Of a stretch of DNA of 64,000 nt, positions 7,734-17,398 are shown one piece after another. The notes below the pieces were generated by a model, which was not told the DNA's origin, ran no database searches, and worked only from the letters and a program-made list of their open reading frames with translations. A program made the position numbers and the translations under genes. Position 1 is the stretch's first letter. The number at the start of each line of letters is the position of its first letter. Source of the DNA: CAWDVH01 sp963805705. GTDB taxonomy: Bacteria; Actinomycetota; Actinomycetes; Streptosporangiales; Streptosporangiaceae. The stretch covers positions 1,736,001 through 1,800,000 of the forward strand of contig CAWDVH010000001.1 of NCBI GenBank assembly GCA_963805705.1, given 5' to 3'.

Positions 7734-9878
7734 ATGACGAGGTTCCGCGAGCTCGGGGACTATGTGGCGATACCTCGGGTGAACGCGCTGCGGCTGGCCC
7801 CGGACGGTAGCTGGCTGGCGGCGGCGGTCCAGACACTGAACCCAGACGGCAAGAGCTATTCCGGCAGCATCTGGCGCATCGACACCGAGCAGGCGGCGCC
7901 GGTCCGGCTGACCCGCTCGGCCGAGGGCGAGTCAAGCCCTCAGTTCCTGCCCGATGGCGCCGTCCTGTTCGTCTCCAAGCGGCCAGGACCGCCGGCCGGC
8001 CAGCAGAATGGCCAGCCCGACGGTGAGGCGGGCGGCGATGAGCCGGCCCTGTGGCTGCTGCCCGCGGCCGGCGGCGACGCACGCCGGATCGCCGCCCCGC
8101 CCGGCGGCGTCGCCGCGGTCGCCGCCGCGCGGGAGACCGGGGCGTTCCTGCTGGCCACCGCCATGTTCCCCGGCGCTGCGGCCGCCGAGCAGGACGCCAA
8201 GCGCCGCGCTGCCCGCAAGGATGCTGGCGTCAGCGCGATCCTGCACGAGGCGGGCATCGTCCGGTACTGGGACCACGACCTGGGCCCGGATGCCCCGCAT
8301 CTGCTGGCCGGGTGGGCCCCCGACGCCGCCGAGTCTGCTGAGCCCGCCAGCGCTGACCAGCCCGCTGCCGCCGGCCAGCCCGCCAGCGCCGGTGCGGCCG
8401 CCAGCGCCGGTGACGCCGGCCAGGCCGCCGGCGGCAAGCCGGGCGAGCTGCGTGACCTGACTCCCGATCCCGGCCGGTCGCTGGACGAGCAGTCGTTCGA
8501 GCTCACCTCCGACGGATCGCTGGCCGTCACCGGCTGGCAGGTCCTGGAGGGCGCGTCCGAGTACCGCTCGGAAGTCGCCGTGATCGAGGTGGCGACGGGA
8601 AAGCGCAGGACTCTCCTGGCCGCCCCCGGTCTCGACTTCGCGGATCCGCACGTCTCACCGGACGGCGCGCTGGTGGCCTGCGTTCAGTCCGGGCACGACA
8701 GCTACGAGCGGCCGGGCGAGGTCACCCTGATCCTGGCTCCGCTGGACGGGAGCGCCGCCGCCCCTCGCGACCTGCTCGCCGGGCTCGACCGGAGTCCGGT
8801 GGACGTCGCCTGGGCGCCCGACTCCCGCTCGCTGTACTTCACCGCCGACGATCACGGCCGGTGCCCGGTCTTCGCGGCCGACCTGGAGAGCGGCAAGATC
8901 ACCAGGATCACCACGGATAACGGCGCCTACGGCAGCCTCTGCCCGGCTCCGGACGGGCGGAGCCTGTACGCGCTGCGCGCGGCGGTGGACGAGCCGCCGA
9001 CGCCGGTCAGGATCGACCTGCAGGCGCCCGGCCGCGGGCCGGTCCGCCTGGCCAGCCCCGGCCCGGCCCTTGACCTGCCCGGGCACCTGGAGGAGGTCGA
9101 GGCCACCACCGCCGACGGGGTCACGATCCGGGCCTGGCTCGTGCTGCCGGAGGGCGCCAGCGCGACGGCGCCCGCTCCGCTGCTGCTGTGGGTGCACGGC
9201 GGCCCCGTGGCGAGCTGGAATTCCTGGTCCTGGCGGTGGAACCCGTGGCTGATGGCGGCGCGGGGCTACGCAGTGCTGCTGCCCGACCCGGCCCTGTCCA
9301 CCGGCTACGGCCACGATTTCATCGTCCGCGGCTACGGGATCTGGGGCGACAAGCCGTTCACTGACATCATGGCGATCACCGACGCGGCGCAGGCGCGGCC
9401 GGACATTGATGCCGGCCGGACCGCGATGATGGGCGGCTCTTTCGGCGGCTACATGGCGAACTGGATGGCCGGGCACACCGACCGGTTCTCGGCCATCGTC
9501 AGCCACGCGGGGCTGTGGGCACTGGACCAGATGTTCGGCACCACCGATGGCCCGCCGTTCTGGCGCCGGGAGTTCGGGGACCCGGCCGCTCACCCGGATC
9601 GCTACCGGGACAACTCCCCGCACCTGTACGTGGAGAACATTGTCACCCCGATGCTGATCATTCACGGGGACAAGGACTACCGGGTGCCGATCGGCGAGGC
9701 GCTCCGGCTGTACTGGGACCTGACCGGCCGGTCCAAGAGCGCGAAGTTCCTCTACTTCCCCGATGAGAACCACTGGATCCTCAAGCCGGGCGACGCCCGC
9801 GTCTGGTACGAGACCGTCTTCGCCTTCCTCGCCGAGCACGTGCTCGGCGAGGAGTGGCGCCGCCCCGAGCTGCTCTGA
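7734..9878 (+). CDS. S9 prolyl-oligopeptidase-family serine peptidase
   Basis: The 714-residue protein has an N-terminal beta-propeller region (about 1-450) with WD40-like/PD40 motifs such as LAPDGSWLAAA and HVSPDGALVAC, and a C-terminal alpha/beta-hydrolase domain. Catalytic residues are visible: Ser569 in MGGSFGGYMANW, Asp about 647 in HGDKDYRVP, and His about 679 in DENHWI. This matches dipeptidyl aminopeptidase/acylaminoacyl-peptidases that remove short N-terminal units from peptides. An Ala/Pro/Gly-rich low-complexity insert lies at about 200-240. The start has a GAGGGAGGG Shine-Dalgarno 7 nt upstream. No signal peptide is seen, so it is probably cytosolic. It is monocistronic, 76 bp ahead of menG. 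Confidence 0.9.
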   Translation: MTRFRELGDYVAIPRVNALRLAPDGSWLAAAVQTLNPDGKSYSGSIWRIDTEQAAPVRLTRSAEGESSPQFLPDGAVLFVSKRPGPPAGQQNGQPDGEAGGDEPALWLLPAAGGDARRIAAPPGGVAAVAAARETGAFLLATAMFPGAAAAEQDAKRRAARKDAGVSAILHEAGIVRYWDHDLGPDAPHLLAGWAPDAAESAEPASADQPAAAGQPASAGAAASAGDAGQAAGGKPGELRDLTPDPGRSLDEQSFELTSDGSLAVTGWQVLEGASEYRSEVAVIEVATGKRRTLLAAPGLDFADPHVSPDGALVACVQSGHDSYERPGEVTLILAPLDGSAAAPRDLLAGLDRSPVDVAWAPDSRSLYFTADDHGRCPVFAADLESGKITRITTDNGAYGSLCPAPDGRSLYALRAAVDEPPTPVRIDLQAPGRGPVRLASPGPALDLPGHLEEVEATTADGVTIRAWLVLPEGASATAPAPLLLWVHGGPVASWNSWSWRWNPWLMAARGYAVLLPDPALSTGYGHDFIVRGYGIWGDKPFTDIMAITDAAQARPDIDAGRTAMMGGSFGGYMANWMAGHTDRFSAIVSHAGLWALDQMFGTTDGPPFWRREFGDPAAHPDRYRDNSPHLYVENIVTPMLIIHGDKDYRVPIGEALRLYWDLTGRSKSAKFLYFPDENHWILKPGDARVWYETVFAFLAEHVLGEEWRRPELL

Positions 9879-9954
9879 GGCGCCGGGCCCGGCGGGGGGC
9901 CGTGCGCGGTGGCGGGCCGTGCGCGGCGGCGGGCCGGTATGCCACGCTGAGGGC

Positions 9955-10647
9955 ATGACCCGCGCGCAGCTGGACAAGAAGCCTGGTGACGTCTCGGCGA
10001 TGTTCGACAAGGTCGCTGAGCGCTATGACCTGCTCAACGACATGCTCTCGCTGGGCCAGGACCGGCTCTGGCGCAGGTCGGTGGCCAGGGCGGTCAGCGC
10101 GGGGCCCGGCGACGTCGTGCTGGACCTGGCGGCCGGCACGGGGACCTCGTCACGTAGCTTCACCGCGGCCGGGGCCCGCTGCGTCGCGTGCGACTTCTCG
10201 CTGGGAATGCTCAGGGTCGGGGCGCGCAAGCCCGCGGCCGGAGTTCGTTTCGTGGCGGGAGACGCGCTCGCCCTGCCGTTTGGCGACGGGTTCTTTGACG
10301 CGGTCACCATCTCCTTCGGCCTGCGTAACGTGGCCGACCCCGACGCCGCGCTGGCCGAGATGCTCCGGGTCACCAGGCCGGGCGGCGCTCTGGTGGTCTG
10401 CGAGTTCAGCCATCTGCCCGTCTCGGCGGCGGACGGGCTCTACCAGCGGTACCTGGCGACCGCGCTGCCGCTGGTGGCGCGACGGCTGTCGGGAAATTCC
10501 GAAGCCTACGGATACCTGGCCGAGTCGATCAGCGACTGGCCCGGCCAGCGGGAGCTCGCGCGGCGGATCTCCGCCGCCGGCTGGCAGGCGGTCCGCTGGC
10601 GGAACCTGAGCCTCGGCGTCGTCGCCCTGCACCTGGCCCGGGCCTGA
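9955..10647 (+). CDS. menG: Demethylmenaquinone methyltransferase (MenG/UbiE)
   Basis: This 230-residue class I methyltransferase performs the final C-methylation of demethylmenaquinone using S-adenosylmethionine. It shows the UbiE pattern: FDKVAERYDLLNDMLSLGQDRLWRR at the N-terminus, SAM motif I LDLAAGTGTSS (about 58), and SFGLRNVADPDAALAEMLRVTRPGGALVVCEFS in the centre. The ATG at 9955 gives the normal family length; an upstream open extension to 9763 overlaps the peptidase gene in another frame and is rejected. The gene precedes menJ and the nuo operon, a menaquinone/NADH dehydrogenase block familiar from actinobacteria. Confidence 0.94.
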   Translation: MTRAQLDKKPGDVSAMFDKVAERYDLLNDMLSLGQDRLWRRSVARAVSAGPGDVVLDLAAGTGTSSRSFTAAGARCVACDFSLGMLRVGARKPAAGVRFVAGDALALPFGDGFFDAVTISFGLRNVADPDAALAEMLRVTRPGGALVVCEFSHLPVSAADGLYQRYLATALPLVARRLSGNSEAYGYLAESISDWPGQRELARRISAAGWQAVRWRNLSLGVVALHLARA

Positions 10648-10702
10648 CGCGGGCTCCCGGCCTGCCGAGGAGGGTGGCACCGAGCAGGCTCGCGCGACGG
10701 TC

Positions 10703-10740
10703 TAGACTGCAGAAAAAGCACTTGTGAAGCGGTTCACAAG
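10703..10740 (+). promoter_or_regulatory. Promoter with Rex-type operator upstream of menJ-nuo
   Basis: A good actinobacterial -10 hexamer, TAGACT, is at 10703-10708; the -35 is weak. Directly downstream is CTTGTGAAGCGGTTCACAAG (10721-10740), a perfect 8-bp inverted repeat with a 4-nt centre. It matches the Rex operator consensus TTGTGAA-N4-TTCACAA at every arm position. Rex is the NADH/NAD+-sensing repressor that in streptomycetes controls nuo, cyd and hem genes. The site would cover about +6 to +25, 18 bp before the GTG start of menJ, fitting repression when NADH is low. No rex gene is in the window. Confidence 0.85.
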
Positions 10741-10758
10741 ACAAGTCAGGACAGGCTC

Positions 10759-12105
10759 GTGACCGAGCAGAACCCCCCCGCAGAACCCCAGGATCTCGCC
10801 TCGGAGTCGGCCGACGTCATTGTCGTAGGCGCAGGCCCGGCCGGCTCGTCGGTGGCCTACTATCTGGCCGCCGCGGGCCTTGACGTGCTGATGCTGGAGA
10901 AAACCCAGTTTCCGCGCGAGAAGGTCTGCGGTGACGGGCTGACCCCCCGCGCGGTGAAGGCGCTCACCGCGATGGGCGTGCCCACGGCCGAAAGTGACGG
11001 CTGGCTGCGGAATAAGGGCCTGCGCATCATCGGCGGCGGCGGCCGGATCGAGCTGCCCTGGCCTGAGCTGTCCAGCTACCCCGGCTACGGCATGGTCCGC
11101 ACCAGGCTCGACTTCGACGAGACCCTGGCCCGCCACGCGCAGAAGGCCGGGGCGCGGCTGCTGGAGGGCGTCAACGTCACCGGCCCGCTGCTCGATGACC
11201 GCACCGGCGCCATCGTCGGGGTCACGGCGCGGCAGGCGGTCAGCGGTGCGGCGGAAGGGGCCGGGCGGGCCTCGCGCGCCGCCGGCTCCGCAGACCAGGC
11301 AGAACGGCTCTTCCGCGCCCGTCTGGTCATCGCGGCCGACGGCAACTCCTCGCGGCTGTCGGTTTCCATGGGCCTGCGCAAGCGGGACGACCGGCCGCTC
11401 GGCGTCGCGGTCAGGACCTACTACACCAGCCCTCGTCACGCCGATGACTACCTGGAGGCGTGGCTGGACCTGTGGGACGGCAACCAGCTGCTGCCCGGTT
11501 ACGGCTGGATCTTCGGGATGGGCGACGGGACGAGCAATGTCGGGCTCGGGCTGCTGAACACCTCGACCGCGTTCCAGAACATCGACTACCGGGACCTGCT
11601 GCGCCGCTGGCTGGCGGCGATGCCGGACGAGTGGGGATTCACCGAGGAGAACCGCACCCAGCCGGTGCGCGGCGCGGCGCTGCCCATGGGGTTCAACCGC
11701 ACTCCGCATTACACCAGGGGCCTGCTGCTGGCCGGAGACGCGGGCGGCATGGTCAACCCGTTCAACGGTGAGGGCATCGCCTACGCCCTGGAGTCAGGCG
11801 AGATCGCGGCCAGGGTGGTCACCCAGGCGCTGGCCCGGCCGACGCGCGCCGAGGCCGAGAACGTCCTGCAGACCTATCCGAGGGCACTGAAGGACGCCTA
11901 CGGCGGCTATTACACCCTGGGCCGCACCTTCGTGCAGCTGATCGGCAAGCCCTCGTTCATGCAGTTCGCGACCAGGCACGGGGTCAAGCGCCCCGCCGTG
12001 ATGCGCTTCACCATGAAGCTGCTCGGGAACCTGACCGAGACCCGCGGCGGCGACGCGGTCGACCGGCTGGTCAATGCAGTGTCTAAGATGACGCCGGCGG
12101 CTTAG
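10759..12105 (+). CDS. menJ: Geranylgeranyl reductase-family FAD oxidoreductase (menaquinone reductase MenJ-like)
   Basis: The 448-residue flavoprotein begins with an FAD-binding motif (DVIVVGAGPAGSSVAYYLAAAG, glycines about 22-29) followed by PREKVCGDGLTPRAV, the hallmark of geranylgeranyl reductases. A second FAD motif, LLLAGDAGGMVNPFNGEG, is at about residue 325. Mycobacterial MenJ partially saturates the isoprenoid tail of menaquinone; the position between menG and nuo supports that role here, though reduction of archaeal-type or carotenoid lipids is known elsewhere in the family. The start is GTG. It is transcribed toward nuoA, 97 bp away, and is probably under Rex control. Confidence 0.87.
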   Translation: MTEQNPPAEPQDLASESADVIVVGAGPAGSSVAYYLAAAGLDVLMLEKTQFPREKVCGDGLTPRAVKALTAMGVPTAESDGWLRNKGLRIIGGGGRIELPWPELSSYPGYGMVRTRLDFDETLARHAQKAGARLLEGVNVTGPLLDDRTGAIVGVTARQAVSGAAEGAGRASRAAGSADQAERLFRARLVIAADGNSSRLSVSMGLRKRDDRPLGVAVRTYYTSPRHADDYLEAWLDLWDGNQLLPGYGWIFGMGDGTSNVGLGLLNTSTAFQNIDYRDLLRRWLAAMPDEWGFTEENRTQPVRGAALPMGFNRTPHYTRGLLLAGDAGGMVNPFNGEGIAYALESGEIAARVVTQALARPTRAEAENVLQTYPRALKDAYGGYYTLGRTFVQLIGKPSFMQFATRHGVKRPAVMRFTMKLLGNLTETRGGDAVDRLVNAVSKMTPAA

Positions 12106-12152
12106 CCACGACGGGTGGCGCGGCCGGGCAGGACGGCCCGACGGTCAGGCAG

Positions 12153-12171
12153 GTGCCTGGCCGCCAGGCAC
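12153..12171 (+). promoter_or_regulatory. Hairpin in the menJ-nuoA gap
   Basis: GTGCCTGG and CCAGGCAC form a perfect 8-bp stem with a 3-nt loop, 31 bp before the nuoA start. There is no T-tract, so it is not a canonical terminator. It may act as an mRNA processing or stabilising element or as an operator. The nuoA Shine-Dalgarno (AAAAGGAGGGG, 12183-12193) follows. Confidence 0.35.
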
Positions 12172-12202
12172 AACCGCCAGACAAAAGGAGGGGAATGCGC
12201 CG

Positions 12203-12559
12203 ATGAGTCACTATGCGCCCATCGCGGTGCTGGCTGGGCTGGCTGCGCTCTTCGCCATCTTCTCGCTGGTCATGGGCTCGGTGGCCGGTCCCAAGCGGTG
12301 GAACCGCGCCAAGCTGGAGGCCTACGAGTGCGGGATCGAGCCGACGCACCAGCCCAGCGGCATCCGGTTCCCGGTGAAGTACTACCTCACGGCGATGCTC
12401 TTCATCGTCTTCGACATCGAGATCATCTTCCTGTACCCGTGGGCGGTCGCCTTCGACCGGCTCGGGGCCTTCGGGCTGGTCGAGATGGTCACGTTCATCG
12501 CCACCGTCCTTGTCGCGTACGCCTATGTCTGGCGGCGCGGCGGTCTGGAATGGGACTAG
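12203..12559 (+). CDS. nuoA: NADH-quinone oxidoreductase subunit A
   Basis: The 118-residue membrane subunit has three hydrophobic helices and the conserved YECGIEPTHQPSG and FDIEIIFLYPWA segments. In complex I it sits at the junction of the hydrophilic and membrane arms, near the quinone entry site. It is the first gene of a complete 14-gene operon (nuoA-N, 12203-28160) in canonical order. Confidence 0.96.
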   Translation: MSHYAPIAVLAGLAALFAIFSLVMGSVAGPKRWNRAKLEAYECGIEPTHQPSGIRFPVKYYLTAMLFIVFDIEIIFLYPWAVAFDRLGAFGLVEMVTFIATVLVAYAYVWRRGGLEWD

Positions 12560-12562
12560 CCC

Positions 12563-13186
12563 ATGGGTCTGGAAGAGAAGCTCCCGAGCGGATTCCTGCT
12601 GACCAGCGTCGAGAAGCTGGCCGGGTATGCCCGCAAGAGCTCGGTCTGGCCTGCCACCTTCGGCCTGGCGTGCTGCGCCATCGAGCTGATGGCCACGGGC
12701 GGCCCGCGGCACGACCTGGCCAGGTTCGGCATGGAACGGGCCTCGAATACGCCGCGGCAGGCTGACCTGATGATCGTGGCCGGCCGGGTGAGCCAGAAGA
12801 TGGCACCGGTGCTCCGGCAGATCTACGACCAGATGGCGGAGCCCAAGTGGGTGATCTCCATGGGGGTCTGCGCCTCCAGCGGAGGCATGTTCAACAACTA
12901 CGCGATCGTCCAGGGGGTCGATCACATCGTCCCGGTGGACATTTACCTGCCGGGCTGCCCGCCCCGGCCCGAGATGCTGCTCGACTCGATACTCAAGCTG
13001 CACGACAAGATCCAGAACATGAAGCTCGGCGTGAACCGCGAGCGCCAGGTCGAGGAGCTGGAGCGGGCCAGGCTGCGCCGGCTGCCGCTGCTGCCGGGCC
13101 TGTCCGGCCCGGTTCCCGGCGAGCACGCGCATCCCGCGACGGCGAGCGGCCCGCAGGATGTCCCGGAGCCGGGGGTGCACCAGTGA
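12563..13186 (+). CDS. nuoB: NADH-quinone oxidoreductase subunit B
   Basis: The 207-residue subunit carries cluster N2, the last [4Fe-4S] centre before quinone. The ligands are visible: adjacent cysteines in LACCAIELMA, Cys in SMGVCASSGGMF and Cys in YLPGCPPRPE. The C-terminal 30 residues after the core are an actinobacterial-style extension. It begins 3 nt after nuoA, and its stop overlaps the nuoC GTG (GTGA). Confidence 0.97.
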   Translation: MGLEEKLPSGFLLTSVEKLAGYARKSSVWPATFGLACCAIELMATGGPRHDLARFGMERASNTPRQADLMIVAGRVSQKMAPVLRQIYDQMAEPKWVISMGVCASSGGMFNNYAIVQGVDHIVPVDIYLPGCPPRPEMLLDSILKLHDKIQNMKLGVNRERQVEELERARLRRLPLLPGLSGPVPGEHAHPATASGPQDVPEPGVHQ

Positions 13187-13974
13187 CCGGGGAGACCCCG
13201 GCGCCGGGCGGCGCGCCGCCGCCGGAGCGGGTCAGCATAGGCCAGGTGAGCGGGGAGGCCCCGCCCGACCAGACGCCGCCGGCCGACCCGGCCGAGGTGG
13301 CGGGCCGGGAGCGGCTGGCCGAGCCCGTGACCAGGACCGGCATGTTCGGCGTCCACGGAACGCCCGACACCTCGGGCTATGGCGGCCTGCAGGTCAGGCG
13401 GCCGGAGCCGCTGTCCAGCCCGCAACCCTACGGGTCCTATTTCGACGACGTCGCCGACGCGCTCGGCAGCTCGCTGGAGCAGTCCGGCCTGAGCTTCGGC
13501 GACGCGGTCGAGCGGGTCGTGGCGCAGTATGGCGATCTCACGTTTCACGTCCGCCGTGAGCACCTGCCGGCCGTGGCCGGGCGGCTGCGGGATGACCCGG
13601 CCCTGGCCTTCGAGCTGTGCACGGGCGTGTCCGGGGTGCACTACCTGGACGATACGGGCCGCGAACTGCATGCCGTCTACCATCTGCTCTCGCTCACCCA
13701 CAACCGCCGGCTGCGGCTTGAGGTGTCGGCGCCCGACGCCGACCCGCACATCCCGACGATGGTGGACGTCTACCCGACCTGCGACTGGCACGAGCGGGAG
13801 ACCTGGGATTTCTTCGGGATCATCTTCGACGGCCACCCGGCGCTGACCAGGATCGAGATGCCGGATGACTGGAAGGGCCACCCGCAGCGGAAGGACTACC
13901 CGCTCGGCGGCATCCCGGTCGAGTACCGCGGCGCGACGATCCCGCCGCCCGACGAGCGGAGGTCATACGAATGA
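13183..13974 (+). CDS. nuoC: NADH-quinone oxidoreductase subunit C
   Basis: This 263-residue subunit belongs to the connecting module of complex I. The conserved C-terminus contains PTCDWHERETWDFFGIIFDGHP and KDYPLGGIPVEY. The first 75 residues are a Pro/Gly/Ala-rich extension, usual in actinobacteria. The GTG start at 13183 is chosen because it overlaps the nuoB stop; upstream codons in this frame belong to the nuoB region. Its stop overlaps the nuoD ATG. Confidence 0.95.
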   Translation: MTGETPAPGGAPPPERVSIGQVSGEAPPDQTPPADPAEVAGRERLAEPVTRTGMFGVHGTPDTSGYGGLQVRRPEPLSSPQPYGSYFDDVADALGSSLEQSGLSFGDAVERVVAQYGDLTFHVRREHLPAVAGRLRDDPALAFELCTGVSGVHYLDDTGRELHAVYHLLSLTHNRRLRLEVSAPDADPHIPTMVDVYPTCDWHERETWDFFGIIFDGHPALTRIEMPDDWKGHPQRKDYPLGGIPVEYRGATIPPPDERRSYE

Positions 13975-15347
13975 CCACCCACTCAGATTCCCAGGCCGGG
14001 GGCCCCGGCGCCGGCCCGGCCGATACCGCCGAGGAAGGCCGGGTCTACTCGGTCAGCGGCCAGGACTGGGACGAGGTCGTCGCCGCGGCCGACGACATCG
14101 GTGACCGCTCCGGCGCTGAGCGCCTGATCGTCAACATGGGCCCGCAGCATCCCTCCACGCACGGGGTGCTCCGGCTGATCCTGACGCTGGACGGCGAGAC
14201 GGTGACCGAGCTGCGCCCGGTGGTCGGCTACCTGCATACCGGCATCGAGAAGAACATGGAGTTCAGGAGCTGGACCCAGGGCGTCACCTTCTGCACCCGG
14301 ATGGACTACCTCGCGCCGCTGTTCAACGAGGCCGCCTACTGCCTGGCGGTGGAGCGGATGCTCGGGATCGAGGCGGCCATCCCCGAGCGGGCCTCCATCA
14401 TCCGGGTCATGATGATGGAGCTCAACCGGATCGCCTCGCACCTGACCGCCATCGGCACGTTCGGCCTGGAGCTGGGCGCGACGACGGTCTTCCTGTACGG
14501 CATGCGCGAGCGCGAGAAGGTACTCGACCTGTTCGAGCTGATCACCGGCCTGCGGATGAACCACGCCTACATCAGGCCCGGCGGGGTCTCCCAGGACCTG
14601 CCGTCCGGGGCGCTGGAGCGGCTCGGCGAGTTCCTGGGCGTGATGCCAGGGCTGCTCGGCGAGATCCGCGCGCTGCTCGACGCCAGCCCGGCCTACCTGG
14701 CCAGGACCAAGGACATCGCCTACCTGGACCTGACCGGGTGCATGTCCCTCGGCGTCACGGGGCCGATGCTGCGCGCCACCGGGCTGCCGTGGGACCTGCG
14801 CAAGAGCCAGCCTTACTGCGGGTATGAGACCTACGAGTTCGACGTGCCGGTGCGGCAGACCTGTGACGCGTTCGGGCGGTATCTCGTCCGGATGGATGAG
14901 ATGGACCAGTCCCTGCGGATCATCGGGCAGTGCGTGGAGCGCCTGGCCGGCCGCAGGCCGGCCGACGATCCTGTCATGATCAGGAACGCTAAGATCGGCT
15001 GGCCCGCGCAGCTGGCGCTCGGGCCGGACGGCCTGGGCAACTCGCCCGACCACATCAAGCACATCATGGGCCAGTCGATGGAGGCGCTCATCCATCACTT
15101 CAAGCTGGTGACCGAGGGTTTCCGGGTGCCGGCCGGACAGGTATACGCGGCGGTGGAGTCCCCGCGCGGCGAGCTAGGCTGCCACGCGGTCAGTGACGGC
15201 GGCACCCGGCCGTACCGGGTGCATTTCCGCGATCCCTCGTTCACCAACCTGCAGTCGCTGTCGGCGATGGCCGAGGGCGGGATGGTCGCCGACGTGATCG
15301 CGGCGGTGGCCAGCATCGATCCGGTGCTAGGAGGGGTGGACAGGTAA
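13971..15347 (+). CDS. nuoD: NADH-quinone oxidoreductase subunit D
   Basis: The 458-residue 49-kDa-type subunit lines the quinone-binding cavity with NuoB. It has the family motif NMGPQHPSTHGVLR (about residue 51) and shares ancestry with the large subunit of NiFe hydrogenases. The ATG overlaps the nuoC stop (ATGA), and its TAA shares a base with the nuoE ATG. Confidence 0.97.
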   Translation: MTTHSDSQAGGPGAGPADTAEEGRVYSVSGQDWDEVVAAADDIGDRSGAERLIVNMGPQHPSTHGVLRLILTLDGETVTELRPVVGYLHTGIEKNMEFRSWTQGVTFCTRMDYLAPLFNEAAYCLAVERMLGIEAAIPERASIIRVMMMELNRIASHLTAIGTFGLELGATTVFLYGMREREKVLDLFELITGLRMNHAYIRPGGVSQDLPSGALERLGEFLGVMPGLLGEIRALLDASPAYLARTKDIAYLDLTGCMSLGVTGPMLRATGLPWDLRKSQPYCGYETYEFDVPVRQTCDAFGRYLVRMDEMDQSLRIIGQCVERLAGRRPADDPVMIRNAKIGWPAQLALGPDGLGNSPDHIKHIMGQSMEALIHHFKLVTEGFRVPAGQVYAAVESPRGELGCHAVSDGGTRPYRVHFRDPSFTNLQSLSAMAEGGMVADVIAAVASIDPVLGGVDR

Positions 15348-16086
15348 TGGCCCTGAGCGAGGAGGCCCGCGCCCGGCTGGATCCGCTGGCCGCTCAGATC
15401 ATCGGCCGCTACCCGCGGTCGCGCTCGGCGCTGCTGCCGCTGCTGCACCTGGTGCAGGCGCAGGAGGGCTACGTGTCCGGCGACGGGATCGCGTACTGCG
15501 CCGAGCAGCTCTCGCTGAGCGAGGCCGAGGTCACCGCGGTGGTCTCGTTCTACACGATGTACAAGCGGCGGCCCGTCGGGGACTATCACGTCGGGGTATG
15601 CACGAACGCGTTGTGCGCCGTGATGGGCGGCGACGCCATCTTCGCCGACCTGCAGGGCCATCTGGGCGTCGGCAATGACGAGACGACGCCCGACGGCAAG
15701 ATCACCCTTGAGCACCTGGAGTGCAATGCCGCCTGCGACTACGCGCCGGTGATGATGGTCAACTGGGAGTTCTTCGACAACATGACGCCGCAGTCCGCGC
15801 GCGAGCTCGTGGACGGCCTGCGCTCCGGCGCTGAGGTGGCCCCGACCCGCGGCGCGCCCCGGCTGTGCACCTGGCGGGAGGCGGCCAGCATCCTGGCCGG
15901 CTTCCCCGACGATCAGGCGACCGGCGGCCATACCGCCGGCCGCGCGACCCTGGCCGGCCTGCGGATCGCCAGGGAGCACGGCTGGGAGCCGCCGCCGTCC
16001 GACGACTCCTTCTCCGCCGAGGGAGCTGCGCCGGCCGCCGCCCGCACACCGCCCGCGCATACCGGATCCGCCGAGGGAGGCCAGCC

Positions 16087-16090
<4 letters not shown>
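15347..16090 (+). CDS. nuoE: NADH-quinone oxidoreductase subunit E
   Basis: The 247-residue 24-kDa subunit carries cluster N1a [2Fe-2S] with ligands in VCTNALC (Cx4C) and ECNAAC (Cx3C). The thioredoxin-like core ends near residue 175. A further 70 residues rich in Ala/Gly/Pro form a C-terminal extension common in actinobacteria. It is part of the NADH dehydrogenase module with NuoF and NuoG. Confidence 0.95.
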
Positions 16091-17394
<1,304 letters not shown>

Positions 17395-17398
17395 GCCG

